From: Dehalococcoidia bacterium
GTDB taxonomy: Bacteria; Chloroflexota; Dehalococcoidia; Tepidiformales; Tepidiformaceae
DNA length: 64,000 nt
Direction: 5' to 3'
Assembly: GCA_003104995.1 (NCBI GenBank)
Contig: PQAO01000021.1
Coordinates: forward strand, 310,001-374,000
Made by a program: the position numbers and the translations under genes. The notes under the pieces were generated by a model that saw nothing but the letters and a program-made list of their open reading frames with translations, did not search any database and was not told the DNA's origin. The first letter of the stretch is position 1. Every line of letters begins with the position of its first letter. This document shows, in pieces, positions 59,767-64,000 of this stretch.

Positions 59767-60000
59767 GTGGGCAGCTGGATGGTTCCGACTGCCTCACTGC
59801 TGGGTGCGGGGTGGTTCTTTGCCACCACAATCATCCTGGGAGTGCTCATCGGCCACTGGGTCGATGGGAAGACCGGCCTCGAGCCCGTATTCACACTGAT
59901 TGGGATCGCCCTCGGATTGGCCGTGGCTGCGGTCGGCGGCTACCGAATGCTGTCGCCGTTCATGCGCTGGCTCGGGGATAACGATTCAGAGCAGGGTTGA
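59767..60000 (+). CDS. AtpZ/AtpI-like small membrane protein
   Basis: The 77-residue protein has two helices (about 10-29 and 41-60) joined by a short loop reading GHWVDGKTGLEP, as in AtpZ-type proteins that precede F-type ATPase genes and assist assembly or ion supply. GTG 59767 is chosen since GGGAGG lies five bases upstream. Upstream ATGs at 59725 and 59728 are the promoter -10 region. It ends one base before the atpB start. Confidence 0.78.
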   Translation: MGSWMVPTASLLGAGWFFATTIILGVLIGHWVDGKTGLEPVFTLIGIALGLAVAAVGGYRMLSPFMRWLGDNDSEQG

Positions 60001-60001
60001 T

Positions 60002-61321
60002 TTGAAGCTCCTGAAGATCGCTGGTATCGCCGCTGTCGTGATTGGCTGGCTCGCCATTGGCCTGCTCGTTGCCCGTGGCCCGCAGCCGGAAATTATCGTT
60101 CCCGCGGAAGTGATCACCACGGTCGGGCCCCTCAACCTCACCAACTCGCTCATCACCTCCTGGGTCGTCATGGCCCTGATTATCCTCATTTCGCTCATGG
60201 CCACCCGTTCGATGAAGCTCATCCCATCGGGCATCCAGAACTTTGTCGAGGCAGTTGTCGCGTTCCTCGTCGGCCAGGTCGAAGAAATCGCCGGCGAAAA
60301 GAACGGCCGCCGTTTCTTCATGGTCGTCGCCACCATCTTCATCTACGTCATTGTCAACAACTGGTTCGGCCTGATGCCGTTCTTCAACGCCTTCGGCAAG
60401 ACCGAGGACGTGAACCACCACGTGTTTGAGGAAATCTACGAACACGCCCACGACAACAAGGTCTACGAAGAGCGCGAGCACCACGCAGCCTGGTTCATGG
60501 AGAACACTGCCGGCATGACCGTCGCCAAGAGTGGCGCGAAGGCGGTCAAGTTCGAAATCCTCGCCGGCGACTCCGCCGGTGTTGCCACGGACCGCTACAT
60601 CATCTTCCTCGCCGAAGAGTTCACGGATTACGAAGGCCCCGCGGACCACGAGGCGGCCCCCACCGAGGCTGACGTCCGCGCGGCCCTCGCCGCCCTGGAG
60701 GCTGATCCAAAGGCCCCCAAGATCCATCTCGTGGAAGCCCACGGCGATGGCGAGGCCTCCGCCGAAGACTCGGGCCACCACGCCATTCCCAGCGCAACCC
60801 TTGGCGGAGATGTCGAGTACATCGACTTCCCCGGCGAGAAGCTCGGGCTCGTCATCCCGCTCTTCCGTAGCGCCTTCAGCGATGTGAACAACACGCTCGC
60901 CCTCGGCATCGTCGCCTTCCTCTGCATCGAGTTCTGGGGCTTCCAGGCACTCGGGTTTGGCTACCTGAAAAAGTTCTTCAACACCGACGGCATCATGTCG
61001 TTTGTCGGCATCCTCGAACTCCTCTCAGAGTTCATCCGGGTCATCAGCTTCGCCTTCCGTCTCTTTGGGAACATATTCGCGGGCGAGGTCCTGATCCTCA
61101 TGCTGACGTTCCTGATGCCGTTCCTGTTCGTGGACATCATCTATGGGCTGGAGCTCTTCGTAGGCTTCATCCAGGCGGCGGTGTTCGCGATGCTGACGCT
61201 CGTCTTCGCGGTCAGTGCGGTTGAGCACCACGGCGAAGACGAGCACCACGATGGGCACGAAGGCGGTGAGGCCGACGCTCACCCCGCGCATCCCGAAACT
61301 GGGGCAGTCCAGGCTCACTAG
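60002..61321 (+). CDS. atpB: ATP synthase subunit a with a large insertion
   Basis: Subunit a forms the proton half-channels. The 439-residue protein has helix 1-2 (about 50-68, 103-128) and the C-terminal functional helices with SEFIRVISFAFRLFGNIFAG, in which Arg353 is the essential channel Arg. An insertion of about 155 residues (131-285), acidic and His-rich, lies between GLMPFF and the next helix (VNNTLALGIVAF). Usual length is 230-290. A His/Asp-rich tail (408-439) is a second extension. The start is the TTG at 60002, immediately after the previous stop. Confidence 0.9.
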   Translation: MKLLKIAGIAAVVIGWLAIGLLVARGPQPEIIVPAEVITTVGPLNLTNSLITSWVVMALIILISLMATRSMKLIPSGIQNFVEAVVAFLVGQVEEIAGEKNGRRFFMVVATIFIYVIVNNWFGLMPFFNAFGKTEDVNHHVFEEIYEHAHDNKVYEEREHHAAWFMENTAGMTVAKSGAKAVKFEILAGDSAGVATDRYIIFLAEEFTDYEGPADHEAAPTEADVRAALAALEADPKAPKIHLVEAHGDGEASAEDSGHHAIPSATLGGDVEYIDFPGEKLGLVIPLFRSAFSDVNNTLALGIVAFLCIEFWGFQALGFGYLKKFFNTDGIMSFVGILELLSEFIRVISFAFRLFGNIFAGEVLILMLTFLMPFLFVDIIYGLELFVGFIQAAVFAMLTLVFAVSAVEHHGEDEHHDGHEGGEADAHPAHPETGAVQAH

Positions 61322-61385
61322 GGCCTGTTCGCAATAATCGGAATCTGAAACGCACCCGGAGAGGTGCAACGGAGGCAAGTCAGAC

Positions 61386-61652
61386 ATGGACCTTTTGAGT
61401 GCTCTGCCGTTCCTGGTCGTCCTGGAGACAGACGCCGCCAAGGCAATCGGTGCCGCCATCGCGATGGCGGTCGGTGGCCTGGGCCCGGCGCTCGCAATCG
61501 GCAACCTGGTTGGTAAGGCCATGGAAGCGCTCGGCCGCAATCCCGAGGCCCGCGCCGCCATCCAGACCAACATGATCCTGGGCGTCGCGTTCGCCGAAGC
61601 TATCGGCATCTACGCGCTCCTTTCCGCCCTCATCATCGCCTTCGTCATCTAG
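61386..61652 (+). CDS. atpE: ATP synthase subunit c
   Basis: The 88-residue protein has two helices joined by a polar loop (LGRNPEA, about 49-55, RNP for RQP). The ion-binding Glu71 lies in AFAEAIGIYALL, without the Na+-specific Gln and Ser/Thr pattern, so it should be a proton ring. GGAGG precedes the ATG. A 64-base gap after atpB contains no clear terminator. Confidence 0.95.
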   Translation: MDLLSALPFLVVLETDAAKAIGAAIAMAVGGLGPALAIGNLVGKAMEALGRNPEARAAIQTNMILGVAFAEAIGIYALLSALIIAFVI

Positions 61653-61683
61653 TCTCGGCAGCAGCCGGAACTGAGGTTCCCGC

Positions 61684-62193
61684 ATGGACAAAGCAGTCGA
61701 AGCGCTCGGCCTTAACCTGCCGCAGCTCATCGCGCAGGTGGCGAACTTCTTCGTGCTGCTCGTCATTCTTCGGCTGACGCTCTACAAGCCGATCCTGAAG
61801 ATGCTGGACGAGCGAAAGCAGAAGATCGCCGAAGGCCTCAACGCCGCGGAAATCGCACGCGCCGAGGCTGCCTCGGCCCAGGCCAACATCCAGGTGCAAC
61901 TCGACGCCGCCCGCAAGGACGGCCAGGAGATCGTGGCGAATGCCCAGAACATCGCCACGCGCATCCAGGCCGATGCCCGGGAACAGGCCGGCAAAGACCG
62001 GGAGGCCGCTCTTGAACGGGCTCGGACCGAGATCCAGCTCGAACGCGACCAGGCCATCGCCGTGCTTCGCGCGGAGTTCGCCGGCATCACCGTCTCGGCT
62101 GCCGAGAAAGTCATCAACCAGTCCCTCGACCGGCAGGCGCACCAGCGAATCATCGATGAGACGCTCGCCGAGTCGAACTTCAGTGGGAATTAG
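61684..62193 (+). CDS. atpF: ATP synthase subunit b
   Basis: The 169-residue protein has one N-terminal helix (about 14-33) and a long Ala/Glu-rich coiled-coil stalk (about 35-155) that links the membrane part to subunit delta. It is normal length and has no second b-type gene beside it, so the stalk is a homodimer. Confidence 0.94.
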   Translation: MDKAVEALGLNLPQLIAQVANFFVLLVILRLTLYKPILKMLDERKQKIAEGLNAAEIARAEAASAQANIQVQLDAARKDGQEIVANAQNIATRIQADAREQAGKDREAALERARTEIQLERDQAIAVLRAEFAGITVSAAEKVINQSLDRQAHQRIIDETLAESNFSGN

Positions 62194-62196
62194 GCG

Positions 62197-62730
62197 ATGG
62201 CAGATCTCCCGGCGGCCAGAAGGTACGCACAGGCAGCTTTCGGCATCGCCCGCGACGCCGGCGCCATCGCCGCATGGCGGGAGGAACTGAACGACGTCGC
62301 GACCGTGCTTGCGGAATCCGGCCTCGCACCAATCCTCTCCGACACGCGCGTGCCGGTGGAACAGCGGCTTGCCATGGTCGAACGCAGCCTGGACGTCAGT
62401 CCACTGACGCTCAACCTCGCGAAGCTGCTGGTCTCCAAGGCCCGCTCCGGTGAGGCTCGAGCGGTTGCCGAGGCGTTCGGGCGCCTGGCCGATGACCACG
62501 AGGGCATTGCTCACGCCGAAGTGACGACGGCTGTTGAGTTGGCGCCAGCCCAGCTCGACGCCATCGCGCAGCAACTCGGCACTTCGCTGGGGAAGCAGGT
62601 CCGCGCAATCGGCACTGTCGACCCCGGCATCGTCGGCGGCGTCGTTGTGCGCGTCGGCGACAAGCTGGTAGATGGAAGCGTTCGGACCCGGCTCAAGCGG
62701 CTACGGCGCGAACTGGAGGGTGCCCGCTAA
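62197..62730 (+). CDS. atpH: ATP synthase subunit delta
   Basis: The 177-residue protein has the OSCP/delta pattern: RRYAQAAFGIARD at the N-terminus and the C-terminal VDPGIVGGVVVRVGDKLVDGSVRTRLKRL. It connects the b stalk to the alpha subunits. It begins three bases after atpF, and 39 bases separate it from atpA. Confidence 0.95.
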   Translation: MADLPAARRYAQAAFGIARDAGAIAAWREELNDVATVLAESGLAPILSDTRVPVEQRLAMVERSLDVSPLTLNLAKLLVSKARSGEARAVAEAFGRLADDHEGIAHAEVTTAVELAPAQLDAIAQQLGTSLGKQVRAIGTVDPGIVGGVVVRVGDKLVDGSVRTRLKRLRRELEGAR

Positions 62731-62769
62731 CGCGGGTGTTCGGACGAGTTGAAGAAGAGGTAAGCCGCA

Positions 62770-64000
62770 ATGGCAGTACGTGCTGAAGAGATCGCCTCGA
62801 TCCTGCGCGAGCAGATCGAGAGCTTCGGGAGCACGGTCACCGCGACCGATGTCGGCTCGGTGATCGAGGCTGGTGACGGCGTGGCCCGCATCCACGGGCT
62901 TTCGGGTGCGATGTACTCGGAGCTCCTGGAGTTCGCCAACGGCACCATGGGCATCGCCCTTAACCTCGAAGAGGAATCCGTCAGCGCCGTGGTGCTCGGT
63001 GAATACGCCGACATCAAGGAAGGCGACGAGGTCCGCTCCACCGGGCGCATCATCGAGGTCCCCGTCGGCGATGCCCTCATCGGGCGCGTCGTCGATGCCC
63101 TCGGGAACCCTATCGATGGGAAGGGCCCCATCCGCACGGACCGCACGCGGCCCATCGAGCGCATCGCACCTGGCGTGACGCTCCGCAAGAGTGTGAACCA
63201 GCCCGTTCAGACGGGCATCAAGTCCATCGACGCGATGTTCCCCATCGGCCGCGGCCAGCGCGAGCTCATCATCGGCGACCGCTCCACCGGCAAGACCGCC
63301 ATCGCCCTCGACACCATCATCAACCAGAAGGGTGGCGACCTGGTCTGCATCTACGTCGCCATCGGCCAGAAGGCCGCCAAGGTCGCCCAGGTCGTGGGCA
63401 TCCTCGAAGAAGCTGGCGCGATGGACCACACCATCGTCGTTGCCGCCAATGCCTCCGAATCGGCGGCACTCCAGTACCTGGCGCCTTATACGGGCTGCAC
63501 CATGGGCGAAGAGATCATGGAAAGCGGCCGCGATGCCCTCATCGTCTACGACGACCTGAGCAAGCACGCCTGGGCCTACCGCCAGATCTCGCTCCTTCTG
63601 CGCCGGCCTCCAGGGCGCGAAGCCTATCCGGGCGACGTGTTCTACCTCCACAGCCGTCTGCTCGAACGGGCCGCCCGTCTCGAAGCCGGCGGTTCCCTCA
63701 CCGCCCTCCCAATCATCGAGACGCAGGCGGGCGACGTGTCCGCCTACATCCCGACGAACGTCATCTCCATCACCGACGGCCAGATCTACCTGGAGTCCGA
63801 CCTCTTCAACGCGGGCATCCGGCCGGCCATCAACACCGGCCTTTCGGTCAGCCGTGTTGGCTCCTCAGCCCAGACCAAGGCGATGAAGGCCGTCTCCGGC
63901 GGCCTGAAGGGCGATATGTCGCAGTACCGCGAACTCGCCGCCTTCGCCCAGTTTGGTACCAGCGACCTCGACGCCTCCACCCGCCGTCAGCTCGAACGCG
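62770..64000 (+). CDS. atpA: ATP synthase subunit alpha (3' end beyond the window)
   Basis: The first 410 residues are present, with no stop before the edge. It has the beta-barrel start, the P-loop [11 protein letters not shown] near residue 173, the [47 protein letters not shown] segment (DDLSKHA and [11 protein letters not shown] are diagnostic) and the [10 protein letters not shown]. Full-length alpha is about 500-510 residues, so about 95 are missing. It has GAGG upstream. atpG, atpD and atpC are expected further right. Confidence 0.96.
   Translation, partial: MAVRAEEIASILREQIESFGSTVTATDVGSVIEAGDGVARIHGLSGAMYSELLEFANGTMGIALNLEEESVSAVVLGEYADIKEGDEVRSTGRIIEVPVGDALIGRVVDALGNPIDGKGPIRTDRTRPIERIAPGVTLRKSVNQPVQTGIKSIDAMFPIGRGQRELIIGDRSTGKTAIALDTIINQKGGDLVCIYVAIGQKAAKVAQVVGILEEAGAMDHTIVVAANASESAALQYLAPYTGCTMGEEIMESGRDALIVYDDLSKHAWAYRQISLLLRRPPGREAYPGDVFYLHSRLLERAARLEAGGSLTALPIIETQAGDVSAYIPTNVISITDGQIYLESDLFNAGIRPAINTGLSVSRVGSSAQTKAMKAVSGGLKGDMSQYRELAAFAQFGTSDLDASTRRQLER

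Noticed and set aside
1..64000. CRISPR arrays, prophage, insertion sequences and an origin of replication
   Set aside because: No repeated spacer pattern, transposase, integrase, phage structural gene or DnaA-box cluster was found. The window is mostly core metabolism.

Overview
The window is a GC-rich bacterial chromosome segment, densely coded on both strands, with many start/stop overlaps of the ATGA or GTGA type. No gap between genes exceeds 300 bases. The gene set (PurS, DapL-type lysine route, DUF951 protein, caa3-type oxidase, an ATP synthase operon with an AtpZ-like first gene) suggests an aerobic or facultatively aerobic member of the Chloroflexota, perhaps near Dehalococcoidia/Tepidiformia. 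That placement is inference from gene content, not from a marker-gene tree.

Layout. 1-4.1 kb: an exported protein of unknown function, then a minus-strand purB - membrane protein - purC - purS operon. 4.1-8.4 kb: a methyltransferase gene, then a minus-strand guaA-purD-purE operon. 8.4-12.9 kb: a plus-strand run of tsaC/sua5, rpiB, pgk, a membrane protein gene, tpiA and miaA. 13-17.1 kb: dapF, a CBS-pair protein, an NADPH-ferredoxin reductase-like flavoprotein and dapL. 17.1-18.3 kb: a small toxin-antitoxin island (hicB with a frameshifted hicA, and higBA with a strong palindromic operator). 18.3-22.2 kb: hflX and two adjacent family III CoA-transferases. 22.2-28.9 kb: minus-strand haem A synthesis genes (ctaA, ctaB) and a cytochrome c oxidase operon (coxB, coxA, coxC) ending in an unusual multidomain double-cupredoxin protein. 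29-33.9 kb: a Tat-exported M23 peptidase, ilvD with a PH-domain membrane protein, an HxlR regulator, and an SCO1664-like protein preceded by a 63-residue small gene. 34-43.7 kb: a cinA-C gene, then the minus-strand pyrimidine operon pyrR-pyrB-pyrC-carA-GNAT-membrane protein-carB-pyrK, with a PyrR-type RNA site and a 20-codon leader peptide. 43.7-49.6 kb: TetR, a J-like membrane protein, a UbiB-like kinase, an acetoacetate decarboxylase-family protein, an SDR, a PduO-type cobalamin adenosyltransferase, a Cys-rich small protein and tRNA-Leu(UAA). 49.6-55.9 kb: a Fur-family regulator, CheW, an MBL hydrolase, the MoxR-DUF58-DUF4129 trio and ComB. 55.9-59.7 kb: murI-pyrF-DUF951-MFS and a bifunctional-nuclease-family protein. 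59.7 kb to the end: the ATP synthase operon (atpZ-like, atpB, atpE, atpF, atpH, atpA, the last cut by the window edge).

Together these are mainly core-metabolism genes: purine and pyrimidine synthesis, lower glycolysis, lysine and branched-chain amino acid synthesis, aerobic respiration and ATP synthesis. A recurring feature is a TANNNT hexamer (often with an upstream TG) five to seven bases before the start codon of genes that lack a Shine-Dalgarno sequence. This implies leaderless transcription, and it helped to choose several starts and to support one small gene. The points most worth checking are the DapF with Ser in place of its second catalytic Cys, the double-cupredoxin fusion in the oxidase operon, the paired CoA-transferases of which only one has the catalytic Asp, the 155-residue insertion in AtpB, and the PyrR leader.
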